Below are positions 32,663 through 40,974 of a DNA stretch of 64,000 bases, piece after piece. The position numbers were made by a program, and so were the translations under genes. The stretch lies in assembly GCF_012223425.1 (NCBI RefSeq), contig NZ_CP038799.1:2914001-2978000 (forward strand), read 5' to 3'. Below the pieces are notes generated by a model. The model saw only the letters and a program-made list of their open reading frames with translations, made no database searches and was not told the origin of the DNA. This DNA is from Mycolicibacterium frederiksbergense. Its GTDB lineage: Bacteria > Actinomycetota > Actinomycetes > Mycobacteriales > Mycobacteriaceae. How positions within the stretch are numbered: the stretch's first letter is position 1; the number at the start of each line of letters is the position of its first letter.

Positions 32663-33958
32663 GTGTCGTTTGAGTCCTCGTCGTTCGAGTCACTGAGCCG
32701 CGACGAGCTGACGGCCCAGCACGAGCTGCTGCAGCGCAGCTACACCGAGCTGCAGGCCAAAGGTCTCACTCTCGACCTGACCCGGGGGAAGCCGTCGGCG
32801 GCGCAGTTGGACCTGTCCAACGGTCTGCTCGACCTGCCGGGCAGCGATGCCTACCGGGACGCCGACGGTACCGACACCCGCAACTACGGTGGCCTGCACG
32901 GTCTGCCCGAACTGCGTTCGATCTTCGGTGAGCTGCTGGACATCCCGGTGCAGAATCTGATCGCCGGTAACAACGCCAGCCTGGAGTTCATGCACGACGC
33001 GGTGGTGTTCTCCCTGCTGCACGGCGGTGTCGATTCTCCGCGGCCGTGGTCGCAGGAGCCGGGCGTGAAATTCCTCTGCCCGTCGCCGGGTTATGACCGG
33101 CACTTCGCCATCACCGAGAGCTTCGGTATCGAGATGATGCCGGTGCCGCTGCGCGAGGACGGCCCCGATGTGGACCTCATCGAGGAACTGGTCGCCGCCG
33201 ATCCGGCGGTCCGGGGCATGTGGTGCGTGCCGGTGTACTCGAATCCGACCGGCACGACCTATTCCCCGGAGACGGTCACCCGGCTGTTGCAGATGCGCAC
33301 CGCGGCCTCGGACTTCCGGTTGTTCTGGGACAACGCCTACGCGGTGCACACCATCACATCCGACTTCGTCGATCCGATCGACGTGCTCACCATCGCCGCG
33401 GACGCGGGCCACCCCAACCGGCCGCTGGTGTTCGCGTCCACCTCGAAGATGACCTTCGCCGGTGCCGGGGTGAGTTTCTTCGGGGCCTCGGCGGACAATA
33501 TCGCCTGGTACCTCAAGCACGCCGGCAAGAAGTCGATCGGCCCGGACAAGGTCAACCAGCTGCGCCATCTGCGTTTCTTCGGTGATGCCGATGGCGTCCG
33601 GCGGCACATGCAGCGCCACCGGGACCTGCTGGCGCCCAAGTTTGCGCTGGTCGCCGAGATCCTGGCCGACCGCCTGGACGCCTCCAAGATCGCGTCATGG
33701 ACCGATCCCAACGGCGGATACTTCGTCAGCCTGGACGTGTGGCCAGGTACGGCGCGGCGCACCATCGCGCTGGCCAAGGACGCCGGAATCGCCGTCACCG
33801 CCGCCGGTGCGGCCTTCCCGTACGGAAAAGACCCGGAGGACAAGAACATCCGGATCGCGCCGAGCTTCCCGCCGGAGTCCGACCTGCGTGCCGCCATCGA
33901 TGGTCTTTCGACGTGTGCACTGCTGGCGGCCACCGAGTCGCTGCTGGCTCGTGATTAG
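32663..33958 (+). CDS. aspAT: Aspartate aminotransferase (Rv3722c-type, class I)
   Basis: Transfers the amino group of aspartate to 2-oxoglutarate; in M. tuberculosis the homologue Rv3722c is the main aspartate aminotransferase. 431 residues. Blocks include LTLDLTRGKPSAAQLDLSN, DTRNYGGLHGLPELRSIFGE, the PLP-contact region SPGYDRHFAITESFG, VPVYSNPTGTTYS, FWDNAYAVH, and FASTSKMTFAGAGVSFFG with the Schiff-base Lys. I start at the GTG at 32663 (SFESSS follows) because AAAGG precedes it and the homologue starts there; the frame upstream passes through the SRP RNA. Confidence 0.92.
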   Translation: MSFESSSFESLSRDELTAQHELLQRSYTELQAKGLTLDLTRGKPSAAQLDLSNGLLDLPGSDAYRDADGTDTRNYGGLHGLPELRSIFGELLDIPVQNLIAGNNASLEFMHDAVVFSLLHGGVDSPRPWSQEPGVKFLCPSPGYDRHFAITESFGIEMMPVPLREDGPDVDLIEELVAADPAVRGMWCVPVYSNPTGTTYSPETVTRLLQMRTAASDFRLFWDNAYAVHTITSDFVDPIDVLTIAADAGHPNRPLVFASTSKMTFAGAGVSFFGASADNIAWYLKHAGKKSIGPDKVNQLRHLRFFGDADGVRRHMQRHRDLLAPKFALVAEILADRLDASKIASWTDPNGGYFVSLDVWPGTARRTIALAKDAGIAVTAAGAAFPYGKDPEDKNIRIAPSFPPESDLRAAIDGLSTCALLAATESLLARD

Positions 33959-33985
33959 TCGCCCCCGCTCGGTACCCTGCTGACC

Positions 33986-35887
33986 GTGGCGCTCTACCGG
34001 AAGTACCGACCCGCAAGCTTCGCCGAGGTCGTCGGCCAGGAGCATGTCACCGCACCGTTGTCGACGGCGCTGTCCGCCGGCCGTATCAACCACGCGTATC
34101 TGTTCTCCGGCCCGCGTGGCTGTGGCAAGACCTCCTCGGCCCGCATCCTGGCCCGGTCGCTGAACTGCGAGCAGGGGCCCACCCCGACGCCGTGCGGGGT
34201 GTGCGACTCCTGTGTGGCGCTGGCGCCCAACGGCCCGGGCAACGTGGACGTGTCCGAACTGGACGCCGCCAGCCACGGCGGCGTGGACGACACCCGTGAA
34301 CTGCGGGACCGCGCGTTCTACGCGCCGGCCCAGTCGCGGTACCGCATCTTCATCATCGACGAAGCGCACATGGTGACCAATGCGGGCTTCAACGCACTGC
34401 TCAAGATCGTGGAGGAGCCGCCGGACCACCTGATCTTCGTGTTCGCCACCACCGAACCGGAAAAGGTACTGCCCACCATCCGGTCCCGCACCCATCACTA
34501 CCCGTTCCGGTTGTTGGCGCCCAAGACGATGCGTACCCTGCTGGAACGCATCTGCCGCGACGAGGGCGTCACGGTGGAGGACGCCGTCTACCCGCTGGTG
34601 ATCCGGGCGGGCGGCGGATCGCCGCGCGACAGTCTCTCGGTGCTCGATCAGCTGGTCGCCGGGGCCGACAACAATCACGTCGTCTATCAGCGGGCGCTGT
34701 CGCTGTTGGGCGCCACCGATGTCGCGCTGATCGACGACGCCGTCGACGCGCTGGCCGCCGGGGATGCCGCCGCACTGTTCGGGGCGGTGGAATCGGTGAT
34801 CGACGCCGGCCACGACCCGCGCCGATTCGCTGTGGATCTGCTGGAACGTTTCCGTGATCTCATTGTGCTGCAAGCCGTTCCGGATGCCGCCGACCGCGGG
34901 GTGGTCGATGCCCCGGACGGGGTGCTGGACCGGATGCGCGAACAGGCCGCCAAGGTGGGCTCGGCCACGCTGGCGCGCTACGCCGAGGTGGTGCATGCCG
35001 GGCTCGGCGAGATGCGCGGCGCCACCGCGCCGCGACTGCTGCTGGAAGTGGTCTGCGCCAGGTTGCTGCTGCCCTCGGCCCACGACACCGAATCGGCTCT
35101 GCTGCAACGCATCGAGCGGATCGAGACCCGGCTGGACATGGCCATACCGGCTGACGGTTCGGCCCCGGCAGCTGCCGCGTCTGCGACGTCGGCCAAGCAG
35201 TTCGTCCGGGCCAGCCGGGCCCAGGCCGTGGCCGAGGCGGCACCCGAGCCGAAGCCCGAACCGACGCCCGCGCCGATTCCCCCGCCCAAGCCGCTGCCCA
35301 CACCCGAACCCGCCCCGGCTCCCGAGCCGGTGACGCCGCCGGTGCCCACACCGGCTCCCGCGCCGGTGCCCCCGCCCCGACCCGCTCCGGTCCCCGAACC
35401 ACAACCCGAACCGGAACCGGCCCCCGCGCCGATGCCCCCGCCCGCCGCCGTCGGTCAACCGGATGCCGCGGCGGTCCGCTCGATGTGGGACACCGTGCGG
35501 GAGAAGGTGAATGCCCGCAGCAAGCCGGTCAACGCCATGCTGGCCGATGCGATCGTGCGCGCGGTGGACGGTGACACGCTGGTGCTCAGCCATCGGGCTC
35601 CGCCGCTGGCCAAGCGGCTCAGTGAGCCACGCAATGTCGAAGTCATCCGCGAGGCACTCAAGGACGCGCTCGGGGTGAACTGGCAGATCCGCTGCGTGCC
35701 GGACTCGGGCGAACCCGCCCCGTCCGATACCGCTCCGGCTCCGCGCCCGGATCAGCGGGCCGAAGAGGAACGCATGCTGGCCGAGGCCAACAGCGACACC
35801 TCGGAGGTGGTGCGCCGCGACCCGGAGGAAGTGGCGATCGAACTGCTGCAGAACGAACTGGGCGCCAAGCGCATCGAACGGGGTTAG
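33986..35887 (+). CDS. dnaX: DNA polymerase III subunits gamma/tau
   Basis: Clamp-loader ATPase of the replicase, 633 residues, start GTG. The AAA+ part opens with ALYRKYRPASFAEVVGQEHV; Walker A is GPRGCGKTSSA, followed by a zinc module with Cys residues (CEQGPTPTPCGVCDSC) and Walker B IIDEAHM. Residues 435-500 are a Pro/Glu/Ala-rich flexible linker. The C-terminal tau part (about 505-633) should contact the polymerase. It follows the aminotransferase by 27 bp and overlaps the convergent methyltransferase by 4 bp. No obvious frameshift site for a short gamma form was found. Confidence 0.95.
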   Translation: MALYRKYRPASFAEVVGQEHVTAPLSTALSAGRINHAYLFSGPRGCGKTSSARILARSLNCEQGPTPTPCGVCDSCVALAPNGPGNVDVSELDAASHGGVDDTRELRDRAFYAPAQSRYRIFIIDEAHMVTNAGFNALLKIVEEPPDHLIFVFATTEPEKVLPTIRSRTHHYPFRLLAPKTMRTLLERICRDEGVTVEDAVYPLVIRAGGGSPRDSLSVLDQLVAGADNNHVVYQRALSLLGATDVALIDDAVDALAAGDAAALFGAVESVIDAGHDPRRFAVDLLERFRDLIVLQAVPDAADRGVVDAPDGVLDRMREQAAKVGSATLARYAEVVHAGLGEMRGATAPRLLLEVVCARLLLPSAHDTESALLQRIERIETRLDMAIPADGSAPAAAASATSAKQFVRASRAQAVAEAAPEPKPEPTPAPIPPPKPLPTPEPAPAPEPVTPPVPTPAPAPVPPPRPAPVPEPQPEPEPAPAPMPPPAAVGQPDAAAVRSMWDTVREKVNARSKPVNAMLADAIVRAVDGDTLVLSHRAPPLAKRLSEPRNVEVIREALKDALGVNWQIRCVPDSGEPAPSDTAPAPRPDQRAEEERMLAEANSDTSEVVRRDPEEVAIELLQNELGAKRIERG

Positions 35888-37188
35888 GGAGCCCACCAAG
35901 GCCGCATCGGCAGATCTGTGTCGCGGCCGCGATCGTCCAGCTTGACCGCCAGAACCTGGTGCAGCTGAACCACATTGGATTCGAAACCGAGCCGGGACCC
36001 GGCCATGTAGAGCCCCCACACCTTGGCGGTGGGCAGGCCGACCTCGGCGACCGCCTCATCCCAGTGCTCGACCAGATTGCGGCACCAGTCGCGCAGGGTC
36101 AGCGCATAGTGCTTGCGCAGGTTCTCCTCGTGCAGCACCTCGAACCCGACGTCCTGGGCTTCGGCGATGATGCGTCCCGACCCCGTCAGCTCACCGTCGG
36201 GGAAGACATAACGGTCGATGAAGAAGCTCGCGGAGGCGCCGGTCCGGTTGTTCGGCCGGGTGATGCTGTGATTGAGCAGCAGTGCGCCCACCCGCATCTT
36301 CGCCTGCAGGAAGGCGAAATACGACGGATAGTTGGCCACCCCGATGTGTTCGGTCAGCCCGATCGAGGACACCGCGTCGAAGCCGGACTCGGTGATGTCG
36401 CGGTAGTCGCCGTGGCGCACCTCGGCCAGGCCGGACAGACCTTCATCGGCGATCGCGCGTTGCGCCCAGGCGGCCTGCTCGGCCGACAAGGTCACACCCA
36501 GCACCTGGACACCGCGCCGGGCGGCGTAGCGCACCATGCTGCCCCAGCCGCAGCCCACATCGAGCAGCCGGTCCCCGGGTTGCAGGCGCAGCTTCTCGAA
36601 GACCAGCCGGTACTTGTTGTCCTGGGCGTCTTCCAGCGAGGCATGCTCATCCGGGTAGCACGCACAGGTGTAGGTCATCGACGGGCCGAGCACCCGCTCG
36701 TAGAAGGCGTTCGACACATCGTAGTGATGGTGGATGGCCTCGGCGTCCCGGGATTTGCTGTGCCGCAGCCCTTCTGCCATTCGTCGCCAACGGGGCAGCG
36801 CCTCTTGTGGGGGCGGCGCGATCGGGACGAGGTGCTCCAGCCCTATCGAACCGATGACATTGGCCAGTACGCGCGCGGGCGGACGTTTGATGGCCGTCTT
36901 GTCCGCGAGTGCCCGCAACAGGTCGTAGGGATCGCCGGGGTGCACACCCAATGGCTCGATATCGCCCGAGACGTAGGCACGGGCCAGGCCCAGTTCTCCC
37001 GGGGCGGTGGCCAGGTAGGTGGTGCCGCGCGGCGAGGTCAGCGACAGTCCGACCGCGGCGTCCTCCGGTCCCGACGTGCTGCCGTCGTAGGCGGTGAACT
37101 TCAGGGGGAGCTTGCCGGCGGTGAAGACTTCGAGCACCTCGGCGAGACTGAGCCTGCCCTGATCGGCGTGATCTTTGAACGTCGTCAT
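35884..37188 (-). CDS. SAM-dependent methyltransferase, cyclopropane-fatty-acid synthase family (Rv3720 homologue)
   Basis: Methylates the double bond of membrane fatty acids. 434 residues: an N-terminal lipid-binding domain (about 1-130), then HHHYDVSNAFYERVLGPSMTYTCACYPD, a hallmark of the family, SAM-binding LDVGCGWGSMVRYAARRG, and SIGLTEHIGVANYPSYF with the conserved Glu-His. It is coupled by a 4-bp overlap to an FAD-linked oxidoreductase. Such pairs are known to make 10-methyl fatty acids such as tuberculostearic acid: the methyltransferase adds a methylene, which the flavoprotein reduces. I infer the same here. Confidence 0.9.
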   Translation of the reverse strand: MTTFKDHADQGRLSLAEVLEVFTAGKLPLKFTAYDGSTSGPEDAAVGLSLTSPRGTTYLATAPGELGLARAYVSGDIEPLGVHPGDPYDLLRALADKTAIKRPPARVLANVIGSIGLEHLVPIAPPPQEALPRWRRMAEGLRHSKSRDAEAIHHHYDVSNAFYERVLGPSMTYTCACYPDEHASLEDAQDNKYRLVFEKLRLQPGDRLLDVGCGWGSMVRYAARRGVQVLGVTLSAEQAAWAQRAIADEGLSGLAEVRHGDYRDITESGFDAVSSIGLTEHIGVANYPSYFAFLQAKMRVGALLLNHSITRPNNRTGASASFFIDRYVFPDGELTGSGRIIAEAQDVGFEVLHEENLRKHYALTLRDWCRNLVEHWDEAVAEVGLPTAKVWGLYMAGSRLGFESNVVQLHQVLAVKLDDRGRDTDLPMRPWWAP

Positions 37189-38567
37189 CGGTTGTGCACC
37201 GCCTTCGCGTACAGGTCGAGTAACCGTGCGTCGGGGTCGTAGGTTTTCTTCACGGACCGGTAGATCTCGCCGCCGTACAGGGCGTCGAACTCGTCGGCGC
37301 TGTAGAAGGATTCCGAGTACAGCGACTTGTGGCCGTCCAGTTCGGAGACCTTGCGTTCGATGAGTCGGTTGGTGTGTCCGGGTGCGGGACCGGCCGGTAC
37401 CGAGGACCAGAAGCCGATGTTGACGTAGGTGCGGCCGGGCCGCAGCGGATACAGCGGCCACTGCGCACCGTGGTCGCGCAACCGCAGCGGGCACAGCCAG
37501 ATCGGTTCGATGGGAACGTTGTCCAGGAACCAGTTCAGGAAGGTGGTGCAGTTCTCCAGCGGCAGCTCGACATCCTGGACCACCCGCTCCCTGGGGGGAC
37601 GGCCGTTGCGCTTCTCGATTCGGTCGGCGATCCCGAACCTCTGGTCGTAGCCGATGAGCTTCCAGTAGAAACTGCTGCGCCGGTAGCGGCGCGGCCACAG
37701 CCGGCGCAACACCGGATGCTGGGCGCCGAAAGCCCTTGAACACCAGAACCAGTCGGTGTCCCAGCGCCACAGGTAGTCGGCGATGGTGAGGCGGTCGTGG
37801 CGCTCGCTCCCGGCGTGCTGAATGGAGCGGTAATAGATGTCGCGGCCGGTGTAGTCGCTGACCGGGCCCGCGGTGTCGGTCTGAAAGCCCAGGCACAGGT
37901 AGCTCTCGTCGGCGCTGAACACCACGCCGTCGAGGTAGTGCACGGGCACACCCTGGTAGCCGCGGGTCTCGATGATGCGGTCCATCTCGGCGACCAGCTC
38001 GTCGAGCGAATGGAACCGCAGATGGCGCAGTGCGACGAAGGGCTGGACGGGTTCCAGCTCGATCCGCAGCCGTACCGAATAGCCGAGGGTGCCATAGGAG
38101 TTCGGAAACGCGTGAAAGAGGTCCGGATGGGTGTTCCGGTCGGCGGTGACGAGTTCGCCTGCGCCGGTGAGGACGTCGAGTTCGAGCACCGACTCGTGGG
38201 GCAGACCGTTGCGGAAGGAGGCCGATTCGATACCGAGTCCGGTGACGGCTCCGCCGAGCGTGATCGTCTTGAGCTGGGGAACGACCAGTGGGGACAGGCC
38301 GTGGGGCAGGGTGGCGGCCACCAGATCCTCGTAGGTGCACATGCCCGAGACGTCGGCGGTGCGGGCGACGGGGTCCACGGCGATGACGCCGGTGAGCCCG
38401 GAGGTGTCCAGACCTTCGGCAGCGATCTTCTCCCGCGCCCGGAACAGGTTCGACGTGGGTTTGCGCAGTCGCACAGTCGCTGTCGGGGGGATGGCCCGGT
38501 AGCTGGCCAGTAGTCGCTGCACGCCCGCCCCGTGTACAGCTTGTGCGTCGGTTGCCACAACAGACAC
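37185..38567 (-). CDS. FAD-binding (PCMH-type) oxidoreductase (Rv3719 homologue)
   Basis: 460 residues, start GTG. The N-terminal FAD-binding PCMH region has VRLRKPTSNLF, GVIAVDPVARTADVSGMCTYEDLV, LSPLVVPQLKTITLGGAVTGLGIES, and HESVLELDVLTGAGELV. The C-terminal half resembles the delta-24-sterol-reductase/DIM-like branch of FAD-linked oxidases. It precedes and overlaps the CFA-type methyltransferase, so the two form a unit, probably reducing a 10-methylene fatty acid to the 10-methyl form. This is inferred from the pair arrangement; the reaction is not shown by sequence alone. Confidence 0.85.
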   Translation of the reverse strand: MSVVATDAQAVHGAGVQRLLASYRAIPPTATVRLRKPTSNLFRAREKIAAEGLDTSGLTGVIAVDPVARTADVSGMCTYEDLVAATLPHGLSPLVVPQLKTITLGGAVTGLGIESASFRNGLPHESVLELDVLTGAGELVTADRNTHPDLFHAFPNSYGTLGYSVRLRIELEPVQPFVALRHLRFHSLDELVAEMDRIIETRGYQGVPVHYLDGVVFSADESYLCLGFQTDTAGPVSDYTGRDIYYRSIQHAGSERHDRLTIADYLWRWDTDWFWCSRAFGAQHPVLRRLWPRRYRRSSFYWKLIGYDQRFGIADRIEKRNGRPPRERVVQDVELPLENCTTFLNWFLDNVPIEPIWLCPLRLRDHGAQWPLYPLRPGRTYVNIGFWSSVPAGPAPGHTNRLIERKVSELDGHKSLYSESFYSADEFDALYGGEIYRSVKKTYDPDARLLDLYAKAVHNR

Positions 38568-38637
38568 ACATATACGCTAGTCCTCGGTCGCCGAAGCCGC
38601 GACCGCACCGATACGTGATGACAGGAGTTTTGCACTC

Positions 38638-39081
38638 ATGGGACAGGTCAGCGCTTCCAGCACTGTGTTGATAGATGCCGCACCGGAAGCTGTGCTTGCC
38701 GCGGTCTCCGATTACCAGACGGTCCGGCCCAAGATCCTCTCGTCGCATTACAGCAACTACTCCGTGCTGCAGGGCGGGCAGGGCGCAGGCACCGTCGTGA
38801 GCTGGAAGCTGCAGGCCACCGAGTCCCGCTCCAGAGACGTGAAGGCCAGCGTCGACGTCGCCGGCAAGACCGTCATCGAGAAGGATGCCAACTCCACCCT
38901 GGTGACCAACTGGACGGTGGCGCCCGCAGGCACCGGCTCGACCGTCACCGTCAAGACGTCCTGGAACGGCGCGGGCGGTATCAAGGGCTTCTTCGAGAAG
39001 ACCTTCGCCCCGCTGGGCCTGCGCAAGATTCAGGACGAGGTGCTGGGCAACCTGAAGAAGGAACTCGAAACGGCTTCCTAG
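38638..39081 (+). CDS. SRPBCC family protein (Rv3718c homologue)
   Basis: 147 residues of the START/Bet v1-like SRPBCC fold, a hydrophobic-ligand cradle. Typical elements are STVLIDAAPEAVLAAVSDYQTV at the start and a long C-terminal helix (LGLRKIQDEVLGNLKKELE). It sits between the fatty-acid modification pair and the amidase, as in M. tuberculosis. Divergent from the FAD oxidoreductase by 70 bp, which must hold both promoters. Ligand unknown; lipid binding is plausible. Confidence 0.85.
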   Translation: MGQVSASSTVLIDAAPEAVLAAVSDYQTVRPKILSSHYSNYSVLQGGQGAGTVVSWKLQATESRSRDVKASVDVAGKTVIEKDANSTLVTNWTVAPAGTGSTVTVKTSWNGAGGIKGFFEKTFAPLGLRKIQDEVLGNLKKELETAS

Positions 39082-39833
39082 GTGTTGGCCAGCCAGGTCG
39101 CGACGCCCCGGGCCACCGCCTCGGCCAGCTTCTGGCGTCCGGCCTCGGACTCCATCAACGCCGAGTCGGCCGGGTTCTTCATATTGCCCAGCTCCACCAG
39201 CACCGACGGGAACTGGGCATGGTTGAGCCCGGCGATGTCCGAGCGCGGGTTGAGGCCCCCTGAGCCGATGTAGTTGGCCGGCGGGATCCCCGAGCCGCGT
39301 AGTTGATCGCGCATGATCTGGGCGAACTGCACCGAGGGGCCGGCCTGCACGGTGTTCAGCGGCGGGTCCGAGTAGAGCACGTGGAAACCGCGACCGGTGG
39401 CCGGGCCGCCGTCGGCGTGAATGCTGACGATGGCGTTGGGCCGCAGGGCGTTGGCCATGGCGGCACGCTCGTCGACGCACGGTCCGAGCGCGTCGTCATT
39501 GCCGCGTGACAGCGCGGTGCGGACACCGTTGGCGTCCAGGATGGCGCGGACACGAAGCGTGACGTCCCAGTTGAAGGTGTGCTCGGGGTAACCGGAGTTC
39601 GTGGTGGTGCCGCTGGCCTGGCAGTCCTTGGTGCCGCCCCGCCCGGTGGGGACCTGACGGCTGATGGACGCGTCGTTGGCGCCGTTGTGGCCCGGATCGA
39701 GGAACACGATCTTGCCGGCGATGGTGTTGGGCGCGGCGCCGGCCAACGGGGCGGCCGAGCCGGACAGACTGGCGGCGACGAGCATCGTCGCCGCTGTGAT
39801 GGCGCCGACACGCAAGCTGGAGGGGACGTGCAC
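39078..39833 (-). CDS. ami1: N-acetylmuramoyl-L-alanine amidase (Ami1, Rv3717 homologue)
   Basis: Zinc amidase that cuts the bond between muramic acid and the stem peptide of peptidoglycan. 251 residues with a signal peptide (VGAITAATMLVAASLSGSAAPLAGA). Zinc ligands appear in FLDPGHNG, GYPEHTFNWD and VSIHADGGP; the catalytic Glu is in PSVLVELGNM. The family-3 amidase fold fills the protein, with no cell-wall-binding domain, like Rv3717. I start at the GTG at 39833 because it gives a clean signal peptide. Overlaps the SRPBCC gene end by 4 bp. Confidence 0.93.
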   Translation of the reverse strand: MHVPSSLRVGAITAATMLVAASLSGSAAPLAGAAPNTIAGKIVFLDPGHNGANDASISRQVPTGRGGTKDCQASGTTTNSGYPEHTFNWDVTLRVRAILDANGVRTALSRGNDDALGPCVDERAAMANALRPNAIVSIHADGGPATGRGFHVLYSDPPLNTVQAGPSVQFAQIMRDQLRGSGIPPANYIGSGGLNPRSDIAGLNHAQFPSVLVELGNMKNPADSALMESEAGRQKLAEAVARGVATWLANT

Positions 39834-39937
39834 GCCGCCACGGTAGTCGCCGTGACGGCTAGTGTTGAAGAGCAAATCGTCTCGGACTCGTGAGTGGAAT
39901 GAAGTCGAGACCAGGTCGAAATCAAGAGGGGACAGTC

Positions 39938-40273
39938 ATGCAACCCGGTGGTGGTCAGCCCGATATGTCCGCGTTGCTCGCGCAGGCACAGCAGGTGCAG
40001 CAGCAGCTGATGGAGGCTCAGGAGGCGCTGGCAAACGCCGAGGTGCACGGCCAGGGCGGCGGTGGCCTGGTGCAGGTCACCATGAGGGGCAGCGGTGAGG
40101 TCATTGCGGTGGCCATCGACCCGAAGGTGATCGACCCGTCGGATCCCGAGACGCTGCAGGATCTCATCGTCGGGGCGCTCGCCGACGCGTCCAAGCAGGT
40201 CACCATCCTCGCCCAGACGCGGCTCGGGCCGCTGGCCGGTGGCCTGGGTGGTTTCGGACTGCCGGGTACCTGA
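39938..40273 (+). CDS. ybaB: YbaB/EbfC family nucleoid-associated protein (Rv3716c homologue)
   Basis: A small DNA-binding protein of 111 residues. The core has an amphipathic helix MSALLAQAQQVQQQLMEAQEAL, the VTMRGSGEVIAVAIDP strand pair, and LIVGALADASKQV. It usually dimerises and coats DNA, and is found beside recR. I start at 39938 because AGAGGGG precedes it. One base separates its stop from the recR start. Confidence 0.93.
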   Translation: MQPGGGQPDMSALLAQAQQVQQQLMEAQEALANAEVHGQGGGGLVQVTMRGSGEVIAVAIDPKVIDPSDPETLQDLIVGALADASKQVTILAQTRLGPLAGGLGGFGLPGT

Positions 40274-40274
40274 G

Positions 40275-40886
40275 TTGTTCGAGGGGCCGGTACAAGATCT
40301 GATCGACGAGCTCGGCAAGCTGCCGGGGATCGGGCCCAAGAGTGCCCAGCGCATCGCGTTCCATCTGTTGTCGGTGGAGCCGCCGGATATCGACCGGCTG
40401 ACCGCGGTGCTCGGGCGAGTCCGCGACGGTGTCACGTTCTGTGCGGTGTGCGGCAATGTCTCCGACGAGGAACGCTGCCGGATCTGCAAAGATGCCCGCC
40501 GCGACGCCTCCCTGGTGTGCGTCGTCGAGGAACCCAAGGACATCCAGGCGGTGGAGCGCACCCGTGAGTTCCGGGGCCGCTACCACGTGCTGGGCGGGGC
40601 GCTGGATCCGTTGTCCGGGGTGGGGCCCGATCAGCTGCGCATCCGCGAACTGCTCAACCGGATCGGGGAGCGGGTCGACGGTGTCGACGTTGCCGAGGTG
40701 ATCATTGCTACCGACCCCAATACCGAGGGCGAGGCGACCGCGACGTATCTCATGCGGATGCTGCGTGATATCCCCGGATTGACCGTCAGCCGGATTGCAT
40801 CCGGTCTGCCCATGGGCGGTGACCTGGAGTTTGCCGACGAATTGACGCTAGGACGTGCGCTCGCCGGCCGTCGCGCTATGGTCTAG
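40275..40886 (+). CDS. recR: Recombination protein RecR
   Basis: Acts with RecF/RecO to load RecA at gaps. 203 residues: helix-hairpin-helix LGKLPGIGPKSAQRIAFHLL, a C4 zinc finger (FCAVCGN and CRICKD), then a Toprim domain with VEEPKDIQAVE and IATDPNTEGEATATYL, and a Walker-like end ASGLPMGGDLEFADELTLGRALAGRR. The start is a TTG at 40275, reading FEGPVQDLIDELG as in homologues; the ATG-like start further upstream lies inside ybaB. Confidence 0.95.
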   Translation: MFEGPVQDLIDELGKLPGIGPKSAQRIAFHLLSVEPPDIDRLTAVLGRVRDGVTFCAVCGNVSDEERCRICKDARRDASLVCVVEEPKDIQAVERTREFRGRYHVLGGALDPLSGVGPDQLRIRELLNRIGERVDGVDVAEVIIATDPNTEGEATATYLMRMLRDIPGLTVSRIASGLPMGGDLEFADELTLGRALAGRRAMV

Positions 40887-40974
40887 ATGACAGAGACGTC
40901 AATATGTCTACCGGCTGCCGAGCGGCTGGTGGTTTGCTGAACTTGCGTGTCGGTGCGCGTGTTCGTGAAGGGCG

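Noticed and set aside
33695..36019. 774-codon frame antisense to the aminotransferase and dnaX genes
   Set aside because: Low-complexity His/Gly/Arg composition and complete overlap with two certain genes; an effect of high GC.
35884..39480. Open frame of 1,198 codons on the minus strand spanning four genes
   Set aside because: Only its last 434 codons encode the methyltransferase; the rest is out of frame with the FAD oxidoreductase and antisense to the SRPBCC gene and gives Arg/Pro-rich shadow protein.
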